A DNA stretch of 64,000 nucleotides from an uncultured Pseudomonadota bacterium (GTDB taxonomy: Bacteria > Pseudomonadota > Alphaproteobacteria > Rs-D84). The position numbers were made by a program, and so were the translations under genes. Where the stretch lies: contig CALABO010000015.1 of NCBI GenBank assembly GCA_937885575.1, positions 1 to 64,000 of the forward strand. Direction: 5' to 3'. Under the pieces are notes generated by a model. The model saw nothing but the letters and a program-made list of their open reading frames with translations. It was not told where the DNA came from and did no database searches. This document shows positions 34,937 through 43,483 of the stretch, one piece after another (the stretch's first letter is position 1; each line of letters starts with the position of its first letter).

Positions 34937-34945
34937 TGTTGGTGG
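34882..34945. repeat. hexamer tract with embedded palindrome
   Basis: GTGGTTAGT units flank GTCTCCGC-AAA-GCGGAGAC (34899-34917), then further GTTAGTG units. It includes the C-terminal codons and stop of queH. Confidence 0.7.
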
Positions 34946-34948
34946 AAC

Positions 34949-35005
34949 GACACCCCGCCCGTCGGTGCACAGCACCGCCGTGGCACCCCTCTAGCCAGAG
35001 GGGAA
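34949..35005 (+). repeat. palindromic element copy E
   Basis: Consensus ends GACACCCCGCC and GGCACCCCTCTAGCCAGAGGGG with a longer central stem (GGTGC / GCACC type). It lies between queH and the fabD promoter. Confidence 0.85.
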
Positions 35006-35027
35006 TTTGCACTTGCCACTTATTCAT

Positions 35028-35055
35028 TTGCATACATAAATTTCCCTGTTATAAT
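35028..35055 (+). promoter_or_regulatory. fabD promoter
   Basis: TTGCAT (35028-35033), 16-bp spacer, TATAAT (35050-35055), 23 bp before the fabD ATG. Confidence 0.75.
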
Positions 35056-35078
35056 CAAAGAAAAAAGGAGTGACGATT

Positions 35079-35954
35079 ATGTCATCGATACTTGTTTTTC
35101 CGGGGCAGGGTTCCCAGGCCGTTGGTATGGGACGCGAACTGTATGAAACAAATGCCGCCGCGCGCGCGGTCTTTGACGAGGTTGACGATGCGTTAAATCA
35201 AAAACTGTCGGATATTATATTCAATGGCCCGATGGAAGATTTAACTTTGACGGCAAATGTGCAGCCGGCGATTATGGCGGTATCCATTGCGATGTTGCGT
35301 GCGGCGAATGTTCCACTCACGCAATATGTTGCGGGGCATTCACTCGGTGAATACACGGCGCTTTGTGCGGCGAGGGCTTTGTCTTTGGCCGATACGGCGC
35401 GGCTTTTGCGGTTGCGCGGTGAATCTATGCAGCGGGCGGTGCCGGTGGGACAGGGCCTTACCGCCGTAATTTTGGGTTTGGATATTGATACGGTGCGTGA
35501 AATTTGCACAAAGAACGACTGTGATTTGGCAAACGATAATTCCCCAGGCCAAGTTGTAATTTCGGGTAGCAAAGAAATCGTTGAAAAAACACTGGAAGAC
35601 GCGCGGGCCGCGGGCGCAAAACGCGCGATGCCACTTGCGCTGTCGGTGCCGGTGCATTGCCGAATTCAAGAACCGGCCGCCGAAGAGATGCGCGCAGCGT
35701 TGGCAAATACCGAAATAAAGACACCCGTCGCGCCGATTATTTCAAATAAAACATGCACACCTATTAGCGATCCGGACGAAATTCGTGCGGCGTTGGTGTA
35801 TCAAATGACACATGGCGTGCGTTGGCGCGAAAGTGTTTTGGCCATGCATGATTTGGGCATAACCGAAACGATAGAGGTTGGACCTGGTGCGGTTTTGACA
35901 GGGCTAACCAAAAGAATCTGTGCCGACATGGAAGGCAAAAAGTTAGAGGTGTAA
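35079..35954 (+). CDS. fabD: malonyl-CoA:ACP transacylase FabD
   Basis: Transfers malonyl from CoA to acyl carrier protein. The 291-residue protein has G-Q-G-S-Q near the N-terminus, the nucleophile elbow A-G-H-S-L-G-E, the Q-V-V-I-S-G segment, and V-P-V-H-C in place of the usual V-x-x-H-S around the catalytic His. The ATG at 35079 has AAAGGAG at 8 nt; a GTG three codons upstream overlaps the Shine-Dalgarno. fabG follows after 2 bp; acpP and fabF are absent from the cluster. Confidence 0.96.
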   Translation: MSSILVFPGQGSQAVGMGRELYETNAAARAVFDEVDDALNQKLSDIIFNGPMEDLTLTANVQPAIMAVSIAMLRAANVPLTQYVAGHSLGEYTALCAARALSLADTARLLRLRGESMQRAVPVGQGLTAVILGLDIDTVREICTKNDCDLANDNSPGQVVISGSKEIVEKTLEDARAAGAKRAMPLALSVPVHCRIQEPAAEEMRAALANTEIKTPVAPIISNKTCTPISDPDEIRAALVYQMTHGVRWRESVLAMHDLGITETIEVGPGAVLTGLTKRICADMEGKKLEV

Positions 35955-35956
35955 AT

Positions 35957-36685
35957 ATGTTCGAACTAAAAGACAAGGTTGTTTTAATAACTGGCGCGAC
36001 CGGCGGAATCGGCGGCGCAATTGCAAAAAAGATGAAGCAGGCGGGCGCGAAAGTGGTCGTTTCAGGGCGTAATATCGCAAAACTGGATTCGGAATTTGAT
36101 GATTCTTATGTAAAGATTCCGGCGGATTTGGCGGACGAAGGCGCAGCGGTCGAATTGGTTATGGACGCGATTGAAAAATGCGGCCGATTGGATGTTTTAA
36201 TCAATAATGCCGGAATTACCGCGGATACATTGCTTATGCGCATGACGGATGAACAGTTTGATAATGTGATAAATACTAACCTGCGTTCTTGCTTTGAAAT
36301 GTGTCGCGCGGCGATTATGCCGATGATGAAGCAGCGGTTTGGTCGAATTATAAATATGGCGTCGATTATCGGTGTGATTGGTGGCGCGGGCCAGGCGAAC
36401 TATGCCGCAAGTAAAGGCGGTATGATTGCGATGACAAAATCCATCGCGGCGGAGGTTGCATCGCGCGGTATCACCGCAAATGCGATTGCGCCGGGCTTTA
36501 TTAAAACGCCGATGACGGATGTTTTATCCGAAGAATTAAAGAAAAATTATTTGGCGCAAATTCCCGCGGGACGCTTTGGCGAACCAGACGATATTGCGAA
36601 TGCGTGTGTATTCTTGGCAAGTGACGAAGCGTCATATATCAATGGCCAAGTGTTACACATAAATGGTGGATTGGGTCGGTTTTAA
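35957..36685 (+). CDS. fabG: 3-oxoacyl-ACP reductase FabG
   Basis: NADPH-dependent reduction of 3-oxoacyl-ACP. The 242-residue short-chain dehydrogenase has the cofactor motif T-G-A-T-G-G-I-G (about 11-18), the N-N-A-G motif, catalytic Ser in M-A-S-I-I-G-V, the Y-A-A-S-K-G pair, and I-A-P-G-F. The length is normal. It lies between fabD and mnmG, with its TAA overlapping the mnmG ATG by one base, so fabD-fabG-mnmG are one operon. Confidence 0.97.
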   Translation: MFELKDKVVLITGATGGIGGAIAKKMKQAGAKVVVSGRNIAKLDSEFDDSYVKIPADLADEGAAVELVMDAIEKCGRLDVLINNAGITADTLLMRMTDEQFDNVINTNLRSCFEMCRAAIMPMMKQRFGRIINMASIIGVIGGAGQANYAASKGGMIAMTKSIAAEVASRGITANAIAPGFIKTPMTDVLSEELKKNYLAQIPAGRFGEPDDIANACVFLASDEASYINGQVLHINGGLGRF

Positions 36686-38325
36686 TGAAAACCTTTGATG
36701 TCATTGTTATTGGTGGTGGACATGCGGGGGTCGAGGCCGCGGCGGCCGCGGCGCGGCGCGGCGCAAAAACATTGCTGATTACAATGCGCGAATCTGATTT
36801 GGGCGCAATGTCTTGCAATCCGTCGATTGGGGGCCCCGGGAAATCACAAATGGTTGCGGAAATGGACGCTTTTTCCGGCGTTATGCCGCGCGCCGCGGAT
36901 ATGGCGGGCATACATTTTCGAACACTTAACGCGTCGCATGGCCCGGCAACCCAGGCATTGCGCGCGCAAATTGACCGCGAACTTTATCACAATGCGGTTG
37001 TTGAGATTTTGCGTGAATATAAAAATCTGACTGTTTTATTTGAAAAGGTACAATCGGTTGATTTGGAAAAGAAAATTATAAATGGTCGCTATACGGCGAA
37101 ATCCGTCGTATTCACAACCGGGACTTTTTTGCGTGGGATTGTCACAATGGGCGGCGAAAAAATTCCGTCTGGACGGATTATGGACAATGGCGAACACCAA
37201 TCGCCCGATACGGTGATTTCCGGCGTATTGCGCGATTTTGGGTTTGATATAATTCGACTAAAAACCGGAACACCGGCGCGAATTTATCGCGACTCTATTG
37301 ACTTTTCGGTGTGCGAAGAACAATTGCCCGACACGCCGCACGATTGGTTTTCAGATGGTTGCGATGTGGATAATAATGTGGCGGTTTGCTATATCACACA
37401 TACCACAGGCGAAACACATGAAATCATTCGGCAAAACATAAAAAATGCGCCGATGTATAACGGCGACATAACCGGCATTGGGCCGCGCTATTGCCCGTCG
37501 ATAGAAGATAAAGTTATGCGGTTTCCGGAACACACTTCGCACCATGTGTTTTTGGAACCCGAAGGATTGCACAGTGATTTGATTTATCCGAACGGTATTT
37601 CAACAAGTTTCGGTGCCGAAATCCAAGACAAATGGATTCGCACTATTCCAGGATTAGAAAACGCGCGGTTTGCGCGATATGGGTATGCAATTGAATATGA
37701 TGCGATTGATGCGCGCAAATTGGACAAACATTTAATGTCGCGCGATACGCCGGGGTTATTTTTCGCCGGGCAAATCAATGGAACATCCGGATACGAAGAG
37801 GCCGCCGCCCAGGGTTTGGTTGCGGGTGCAAATGCCGCCGCGTTTGCGCTTGGCGCGCCGACATTGGACATCGACCGAACGAATTCTATGATTGGTGTCA
37901 TGATTGACGACATAACGACACTTGGTGTTGACGAGCCATATCGTATGTTCACATCGCGGTCGGAATATCGATTGAACCTGCGCGCCGATAACGCGATTGC
38001 GCGACTTGGGCAAATTGGTGTTGATTTGGGGCTTATCGATTTGCCGGCTTTTTTGAACAAAATGAATAAAAAAGCCGGGAAAATTTCCGAAAATGATAAA
38101 TTCTATGCCGGGTATATTATGCGAAACAATCGGGAAATTGAATCTTATCGGCGCGACAAGGAAATAAAAATTCCGGCCGATTTTGACTATGATAATATGC
38201 CGGGGCTAACACACGAACTTTGCGAAAAGTTGAAACGCGTCCGCCCGGCAAATATTGCAGAATTGCAAAAAATCCCCGGCATGACCCCGGCGGGAATTAT
38301 GGTGGTTCTCCGTAAACTAAAATAA
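36685..38325 (+). CDS. mnmG: tRNA uridine-5-carboxymethylaminomethyl modification enzyme MnmG
   Basis: With MnmE modifies U34 of tRNAs reading split codon boxes. The 546-residue FAD protein has G-G-G-H-A-G-V-E-A (about 8-16), C-N-P-S-I-G-G-P-G-K, P-S-G-R, Y-C-P-S-I-E-D-K and the T-S-R-S-E-Y-R-L block. It is about 70-80 residues shorter than E. coli MnmG, mostly in the C-terminal helical domain, yet still ends in an HhH-like I-P-G-M-T-P-A. Its last 9 bases overlap nth on the other strand. It is detached from rsmG. Confidence 0.95.
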   Translation: MKTFDVIVIGGGHAGVEAAAAAARRGAKTLLITMRESDLGAMSCNPSIGGPGKSQMVAEMDAFSGVMPRAADMAGIHFRTLNASHGPATQALRAQIDRELYHNAVVEILREYKNLTVLFEKVQSVDLEKKIINGRYTAKSVVFTTGTFLRGIVTMGGEKIPSGRIMDNGEHQSPDTVISGVLRDFGFDIIRLKTGTPARIYRDSIDFSVCEEQLPDTPHDWFSDGCDVDNNVAVCYITHTTGETHEIIRQNIKNAPMYNGDITGIGPRYCPSIEDKVMRFPEHTSHHVFLEPEGLHSDLIYPNGISTSFGAEIQDKWIRTIPGLENARFARYGYAIEYDAIDARKLDKHLMSRDTPGLFFAGQINGTSGYEEAAAQGLVAGANAAAFALGAPTLDIDRTNSMIGVMIDDITTLGVDEPYRMFTSRSEYRLNLRADNAIARLGQIGVDLGLIDLPAFLNKMNKKAGKISENDKFYAGYIMRNNREIESYRRDKEIKIPADFDYDNMPGLTHELCEKLKRVRPANIAELQKIPGMTPAGIMVVLRKLK

Positions 38326-39036
38326 TTTACAATCGCAAATTTTTGCAAGCGGGCATGTGGCGCATTTGGGGCGCAGGGCGGTGCATGTGTATCGACCAAA
38401 CAGCACCATTACATGATTTGTTATTGCGTGGTATTTCTTCGGAATTTTTTTTAGTAATTCCACCTCTACCTTTTCGGGGGTGTTTGCGGAATCCGAAACC
38501 CAACCATAACGGTGGCTTAGGCGGAACACGTGCGTATCAACCCCGATATTTGGCGCGTTCCACAAAACATTTGTGATAACGTTTGCGGTCTTTTGCCCGA
38601 TGCCCGGCAATTTTACAAGTTCCGCGCGTTCGTGATATTTTTGCGGAAATTTCCAATCGCCACTACCCCACCGCGTCCCGCGGTCCCCCCCTTCGCAACT
38701 ACCCCGCCGGGTGTTACCCGGCACCCCTTCACAAGTGAAGGGGAACTTTTGCAGTTGTTCAGATAGCGCGATGATATTTTTTGCTTTGTTGTTAAAAAAA
38801 GAAATTACACGAATATGTTCCTTTAATCCATCGATTCCAAGTTCCAACATTTTTTGCGGGGTCGGCGCAACGCGGAATAGGGCGGGTGTGACCTCGTTCA
38901 CCTTTTTATCGGTTGCCTGGGCCGACAAAATCACCGCAACCGCAAATGTGAATTCGTTTACCGAATACAATTCCGAACGAATTTCCATATTCAGATTTTT
39001 CGGAACAATTTCGAAAAAATCGCGCGGTGTTATCAT
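38317..39036 (-). CDS. nth: endonuclease III with in-frame repeat insertion
   Basis: DNA glycosylase/AP lyase that removes oxidised pyrimidines. The 239-residue protein has S-A-Q-A-T-D, the helix-hairpin-helix L-P-G-I-G-Q-K-T-A with catalytic Lys149, G-V-D-T-H-V with the catalytic Asp, and the 4Fe-4S pattern C-x6-C-x2-C-x5-C near the C-terminus. Residues about 98-125 have no family counterpart and are encoded by a palindromic repeat. Removing them gives about 211 residues, the E. coli length. The ATG at 39036 is chosen, one base after the preceding gene. All catalytic residues are intact. Confidence 0.93.
   Translation of the reverse strand: MITPRDFFEIVPKNLNMEIRSELYSVNEFTFAVAVILSAQATDKKVNEVTPALFRVAPTPQKMLELGIDGLKEHIRVISFFNNKAKNIIALSEQLQKFPFTCEGVPGNTRRGSCEGGDRGTRWGSGDWKFPQKYHERAELVKLPGIGQKTANVITNVLWNAPNIGVDTHVFRLSHRYGWVSDSANTPEKVEVELLKKIPKKYHAITNHVMVLFGRYTCTALRPKCATCPLAKICDCKLF
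38662..38746 (-). repeat. palindromic element copy F inside nth
   Basis: The segment 38700-38746 carries ACCCCGCC, a GCCGGGTG/ACCCGGC-type stem and CCCCTTC/GAAGGGG. The segment 38662-38699 is a diverged partial duplicate (CTACCCC..CCCGCGG..CCCCCTTC). About 84 bp, a multiple of three, without stops in the nth frame. Confidence 0.85.
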
Positions 39037-39037
39037 T

Positions 39038-39490
39038 TTATTCGGCGCAAATTTCCGTACATTTTTTATTACAATTTGTTTCGGCCATATCCGGTGCAGA
39101 CGAATATTCATACACCATCTTTTTTTCGAATCTTTCGCCGCCAGTTTCGCACACGCATGTTATTTCATTTGTAGCATGGTAACGATCAACCGATTGTCCA
39201 TCGTCCAAATCGCGCGCCCAAATCTTTGATTTGAAACGCGAAGAACATCCGGTAAAATTGCCGTGTGCGATTTCATCGTTTTTTTCTTCGGTCACATTGT
39301 CATCGGATGGGACATCGATAAAGAAATCTTCCGAATTCACCCGTTCATTTGATTCGTCTGATTCGGAAAATTCCACCGGTTCGACATCATAAGAAATTTC
39401 TATGTCAACCGGCATACGAAAACACAACCACATTGCACACAGAAATGTTATAACAACACAACCATAAAACAAAAATTTATTTTCTTTCAT
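39038..39490 (-). CDS. hypothetical membrane-anchored acidic protein
   Basis: A 150-residue protein with one N-terminal membrane helix (about 7-25) and a presumed periplasmic part. Residues about 35-75 are strongly acidic (Asp/Glu/Ser), and the C-terminal 60 residues contain seven Cys, some spaced C-x-C and C-x3-C, suggesting disulfides or metal binding. No family was recognised. It lies between ileS (3-bp gap) and nth (1-bp gap), so it belongs to the ileS operon. Confidence 0.7.
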   Translation of the reverse strand: MKENKFLFYGCVVITFLCAMWLCFRMPVDIEISYDVEPVEFSESDESNERVNSEDFFIDVPSDDNVTEEKNDEIAHGNFTGCSSRFKSKIWARDLDDGQSVDRYHATNEITCVCETGGERFEKKMVYEYSSAPDMAETNCNKKCTEICAE

Positions 39491-39493
39491 TTT

Positions 39494-42400
39494 TTACACC
39501 TTTTGTATAGAGATTCCAAAATTATACCCTTCGATTTCCGTAAAGTGTTCGGCCGAACCCGGCGACATTTCACGTATTAACGCGTCCGACATTATGCGCT
39601 TTTTATGTTGTTCCAACGCGCCAGACAGCGCCAAATCCGCCGTATACGTAAGATTGATTCGGTCGGAAACATCCAAACCCAACGCTTTGCGCGTATCTTG
39701 GATAAAGCGCAACGCATCGTTCGCCAAACCTTCGGCGATAAGTTCGGAATTTAATTCGGTATCCAAAATGACAACCGCGGTATTATCCGGCAACGGCATA
39801 CCCGTCACACCATTGCGGATATTCAGACGGTTTTCGAATTCATCCGCGTTCAGTGTATAATCGCCGACAACCAACTTATCGCCCGACAATTCGTAGTCAC
39901 CTCGTTTAACGGCCGGTGCGATTTCGCGCAACGCACCGCCCAAACGCGCACCGATTTTCGGCGTGATTAAATATATGAAACTGTCCGCGACCTTTGCCGT
40001 GTTATCGACCCATTCAACAGATTTCACATTTAATTCATCGCGAATGATATTCGTATATTCTGTCATAGGTGTGCCACCCGCAACCGTCAATTTGTTCAGT
40101 GGCAAACGATTACGCAATTTGTATTGTTCACGCAATTGCTTTCCAACAGACACGATTTCTTGGACACGGCGCATATCGTCGACGATTTTCATATCCACCG
40201 CGTTTGCTACCGGCCAATCGGTCAAATGCACCGATTCCGCACCCGTTAAATTTTTATAGATGTATTCGGACACAAACGGTGCAAGCGGTGCCAAACACCG
40301 GCATACGGTACAAAGCACCGTATAGAGCGTATTAAACGCGGTTGTGTCTTCGTCCCAAAAACGCGTGCGCGAACGACGAATATACCAGTTGTTCAGGATA
40401 TCCAGGAATCGCACAAATTCTTTGACCGCCGTGTCCGGTTTATATTCGTTTAGTGCATTGCCAACCGTATCAACCAAAACACTTGTTTCCGACAAAATAT
40501 ATTTATCCAAAACATTTCGTGCATTTGTCCCCGATACATCGTGTGCCGTTATGTTTCCGGCATTCGCATACAATGTAAAGAAATGATACGCGTTCCAAAG
40601 CGGGGTTAAAATCGTCTTTATCGGTTCGGCGAAAACTTTGCCTTCTTTATCAACAGGCACGGGTTCGGCCTTCATAAAATTGCTGCCCAATATAAACAGA
40701 CGAACCGCGTCCGCGCCGTATGTTTCAAGTTGTTCAAATTGTTCCACCGGACTTATAAAATTGCCAAGTGATTTCGAAAACTTTCTTTTGTTTTCATCGA
40801 CAATCATACCGTTTGCCGAAACAACACGAAACGCCGGTTTATCAAACAATGCAACCGCCATTATCATCAAATGATAAAACCATCCACGTGTTTGGTCTTG
40901 ACCTTCGATGATATAATCAGCCGGAAAAGTTTTTTCAAATGTATCCTTGTTTTCAAACGGATAGTGCAAGGCCGCAAACGGCATTGAACCCGATTCAAAC
41001 CAACAATCTAAAACATCAGGTATGCGTTTCCAACCGTCCTTGGTCAATGCGTCCAATGTCGGGCGGTGCAGGTCTTCGATTTTTACCCCAAAGAATTCTT
41101 CCAGTTCTGCGATTGAACCAAAGATTTTATATTCGCCGTTCCGTTCCCAAATCGGCAATGGCACACCCCAGAAACGGTTGCGTGAAATTCCCCACGGACG
41201 CGCGTTTTCAATCCACGAAAGGAATCGATTGCCCGCCGATGTCCATGTTGTATCGTTCTTTGTTATTTCAATCAAACGGTCGCGAATCTTTGGAACATCA
41301 ACATACCATGCGTCCGTTGCACGATAGATAAGTTTTTCTTTGCTGCGCGGGCCAAATGGATAACTGTGTTTATGCTGGTCTTTTTTAACCAAGATTCCGT
41401 TCGAACGCAACCAATCGATAATCTTTGGATTCGCGACAAATATATTTTCACCCGCCCAATCCGCCACGGTTTTATCAAAGTTGCCATAATCATCAACATT
41501 TAATATAACCGGGAATTGTGGGTCAATCGCCTTGGCCACGATATAGTCGTCTTCGCCATACGCCGGTGCGATATGCACGATACCGGTTCCGTCACTGTCC
41601 GAAACGTAATCGCCAGAAATCACCGTATACAGACCATGACCGTCTTTTGCTAATTCAGTATAATATGGGAAAATCGGTTTATAGTGCAAACCAACCAATT
41701 CAGAACCCATCACCGTCCCAAGTTTTTCAGAATTTGCAAAAATCTTTTCATACGCCGGCAAACGAGATTCCGCCAAGATATAAACATGGCCATCATCGTG
41801 TTTCATACGAACATATTTCATATTATTATTTACCGCCAACGCCGAATTTGCAGGCAGTGTCCACGGCGTTGTTGTCCATGCAATCGCACGGTCGCCGTTT
41901 TCCAATTCAAACCATACGGTCACAGTATCATCAACGATATCTTGGTATTCAGATGACGCTTCGGAATTAGAAAGCACCGTTCCCAATTTCCAATCGAACG
42001 GATTCACTTTGAAATCTTTATAGAGCAAACCTTTTTCATACAACGCCTTCATCGCCCAAATCACAGATTCCATAAAGTTTTTATCCATTGTGCGATAACC
42101 ATATTCATCGCCACCGTCAACCCAACGGCCAACGCGTTCAATAAAGCGCAACCATTCGTTTGAATATGTCATAACATCGGTGCGACACATATCACAAAAT
42201 GCGGTGATTCCGTCGGTTGCGACAATATCTTTGGCGGTGCGTCCTTGCTTTTTTTCAACAGATGCCTCCGCCGGCAGGCCGTGGCAATCCCACCCCAGCG
42301 CACGTTCTACATATTTTCCGTTCATTGTTTGAAAGCGCGCAACCATATCTTTGACCGCGGAAACCCCAAGGTGCCCCCAGTGTGGTAAACCGTTCGCAAA

Positions 42401-42547
42401 CGGTGGGCCGTCATAGAAAGTAAACGGATGTCCAAGTTTTGTTTTGTTCAAACTTTTATGGAAAGTATCGTCACTGCGCCAAAATTCCATCATTTCATGT
42501 TCTATGCGTGGAAAATCGGCCTTTGGTTCGGTCTTTGGATATGCCAT
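39494..42547 (-). CDS. ileS: isoleucyl-tRNA synthetase, eukaryote-like (type 2)
   Basis: Charges tRNA-Ile and edits mischarged valine. The 1017-residue class I enzyme shows the HIGH equivalent H-W-G-H (about 56-59), G-W-D-C-H-G-L-P, the CP1 editing domain, D-C-W-F-E-S-G-S-M-P, and K-F-S-K-S-L-G-N. The long eukaryote-like C-terminal region replaces the Cys-rich zinc finger that ends E. coli-type IleRS. Type 2 enzymes are known in Rickettsia and in mupirocin-resistant bacteria. The leader (42560-42680) holds an Ile-codon attenuator. It heads an operon with the 150-residue protein and nth. Confidence 0.95.
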   Translation of the reverse strand: MAYPKTEPKADFPRIEHEMMEFWRSDDTFHKSLNKTKLGHPFTFYDGPPFANGLPHWGHLGVSAVKDMVARFQTMNGKYVERALGWDCHGLPAEASVEKKQGRTAKDIVATDGITAFCDMCRTDVMTYSNEWLRFIERVGRWVDGGDEYGYRTMDKNFMESVIWAMKALYEKGLLYKDFKVNPFDWKLGTVLSNSEASSEYQDIVDDTVTVWFELENGDRAIAWTTTPWTLPANSALAVNNNMKYVRMKHDDGHVYILAESRLPAYEKIFANSEKLGTVMGSELVGLHYKPIFPYYTELAKDGHGLYTVISGDYVSDSDGTGIVHIAPAYGEDDYIVAKAIDPQFPVILNVDDYGNFDKTVADWAGENIFVANPKIIDWLRSNGILVKKDQHKHSYPFGPRSKEKLIYRATDAWYVDVPKIRDRLIEITKNDTTWTSAGNRFLSWIENARPWGISRNRFWGVPLPIWERNGEYKIFGSIAELEEFFGVKIEDLHRPTLDALTKDGWKRIPDVLDCWFESGSMPFAALHYPFENKDTFEKTFPADYIIEGQDQTRGWFYHLMIMAVALFDKPAFRVVSANGMIVDENKRKFSKSLGNFISPVEQFEQLETYGADAVRLFILGSNFMKAEPVPVDKEGKVFAEPIKTILTPLWNAYHFFTLYANAGNITAHDVSGTNARNVLDKYILSETSVLVDTVGNALNEYKPDTAVKEFVRFLDILNNWYIRRSRTRFWDEDTTAFNTLYTVLCTVCRCLAPLAPFVSEYIYKNLTGAESVHLTDWPVANAVDMKIVDDMRRVQEIVSVGKQLREQYKLRNRLPLNKLTVAGGTPMTEYTNIIRDELNVKSVEWVDNTAKVADSFIYLITPKIGARLGGALREIAPAVKRGDYELSGDKLVVGDYTLNADEFENRLNIRNGVTGMPLPDNTAVVILDTELNSELIAEGLANDALRFIQDTRKALGLDVSDRINLTYTADLALSGALEQHKKRIMSDALIREMSPGSAEHFTEIEGYNFGISIQKV

Positions 42548-42575
42548 TTTTTTACTCCATTATCGCAATTACTAT

Positions 42576-42661
42576 AAAAAACGGGCGCACCTGCGCCCGG
42601 GCCATCGCCAAAGCGCAAGGCCTGTTTATCTTATAATAATAATTGTTTTTGTTTTCATCAT
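42576..42661 (-). promoter_or_regulatory. transcriptional attenuator of ileS with Ile leader peptide
   Basis: On the minus strand an 11-codon open frame (42661-42626) reads M-M-K-T-K-T-I-I-I-I-R-stop with codons ATT ATT ATT ATA. It is followed by CCTTGCGC (42620-42613), which can pair with GCGCAGG (42596-42590). That segment is also the 5' half and loop of a perfect terminator stem CGGGCGCA / TGCGCCCG (42582-42599) followed by T6 (42576-42581). Ribosome stalling on Ile codons when Ile-tRNA is scarce should favour the antiterminator. A GGCC/GGCC pairing can form the protector. TATAAT lies at 42674-42679; the -35 is weak. Confidence 0.85.
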
Positions 42662-42704
42662 GCGCAGTAGTTTATTATACAAAATACAATATTTCAAGTA
42701 TTTT

Positions 42705-42732
42705 TTGACAAACCGTATATTTAATATAAAAT
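42705..42732 (+). promoter_or_regulatory. promoter of the gene at 42755
   Basis: Perfect TTGACA (42705-42710), 16-bp spacer, TAAAAT (42727-42732). The predicted start of transcription (about 42739) lies after an upstream ATG at 42731 and so fixes the start codon at 42755. Confidence 0.75.
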
Positions 42733-42754
42733 GAAAAAGAAAAAGGATTTATGT

Positions 42755-43345
42755 ATGAAAGATGAAAAGATTGTAAATTTGGCATACTTTGCAGGGCGGT
42801 TGTTAAAACCGTTTATCGCGATTTGGGCACCAATTGTCGCATCGCAACAGGTTAGATACGAACTTGCAGACCCAGATAAACTTACAGAGCCAATTAAACT
42901 GGGCAAAAGGTTAAGAAAACATACTAAAAGTTTTATGGAATGCAAGGTTCATGCGTTGCCGGATTATTTTGCGAACAAAGCGATAGCGTATAACGAACGG
43001 CGCGCAGAAAAACGCATCAATGTGATTTACTATGTGCAACCTGAAATTGATGAGAAACAAATTGGCGATATTGTTGCGAAGTTAAACAATGCGCCGGTAC
43101 TTACTGTTTCATATTTTGAAAAGACCGAACATCAAGCGGCGGTGCCGGCATCGTGTGAATTTGGCGATTATGTTATTCATTTTTCACCGGCGGGAACCCA
43201 GTGGTGTGGTGGTATGCGCGGAAATGGGTATATTTCTAAAAAAACTTTGAACGGTGCATCGCGGCAAATTTGCACTATATCGCCGAACCTTTCCGATTAT
43301 TTGGCAATAATCGCAAGAAAACAGGAAAATTTTTTGTCGCGATAA
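42755..43345 (+). CDS. hypothetical protein
   Basis: A 196-residue protein of unknown function. The N-terminal 35 residues contain a mildly hydrophobic stretch (L-L-K-P-F-I-A-I-W-A-P-I-V-A), followed by a basic helical part (about 50-100) and a mixed alpha/beta part (about 105-196). Three Cys are spread through the protein and a W-C-G-G-M-R-G-N-G turn is Gly-rich. AAGGA lies 9 nt before the chosen ATG. It is divergent from ileS and followed by tRNA-Thr on the other strand. Confidence 0.72.
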   Translation: MKDEKIVNLAYFAGRLLKPFIAIWAPIVASQQVRYELADPDKLTEPIKLGKRLRKHTKSFMECKVHALPDYFANKAIAYNERRAEKRINVIYYVQPEIDEKQIGDIVAKLNNAPVLTVSYFEKTEHQAAVPASCEFGDYVIHFSPAGTQWCGGMRGNGYISKKTLNGASRQICTISPNLSDYLAIIARKQENFLSR

Positions 43346-43351
43346 AATTTG

Positions 43352-43427
43352 TGGTGCCGGTGATAGGACTTGAACCTACGACCCCCTCATTACGAATGAG
43401 ATGCTCTACCAACTGAGCTACACCGGC
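43352..43427 (-). tRNA. tRNA-Thr (anticodon CGT)
   Basis: 76 nt with encoded CCA. The acceptor stem is GCCGGTG/CACCGGC, the anticodon stem CTCAT/ATGAG with loop TCGTA (CGT), and the T arm GGTTCAAGTC. Confidence 0.97.
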
Positions 43428-43441
43428 GTTCCGTGAGACAC

Positions 43442-43470
43442 ACTTTACATGACAATATTTCTATTTTCAA
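43442..43470 (-). promoter_or_regulatory. promoter of tRNA-Thr
   Basis: TTGAAA (43465-43470), 17-bp spacer, TAAAGT (43442-43447) on the minus strand, 14 bp before the tRNA. Confidence 0.7.
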
Positions 43471-43483
43471 GTGTTTTCCGTGT

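Noticed and set aside
39037..39111. N-terminal extension of nth
   Set aside because: Overlaps the preceding gene's C-terminus; the ATG at 39036 fits the family start.
42576..42599. Hairpin before ileS as a simple terminator of an upstream gene
   Set aside because: The gene upstream is divergent (plus strand), so no minus-strand transcript except the ileS leader can use it.
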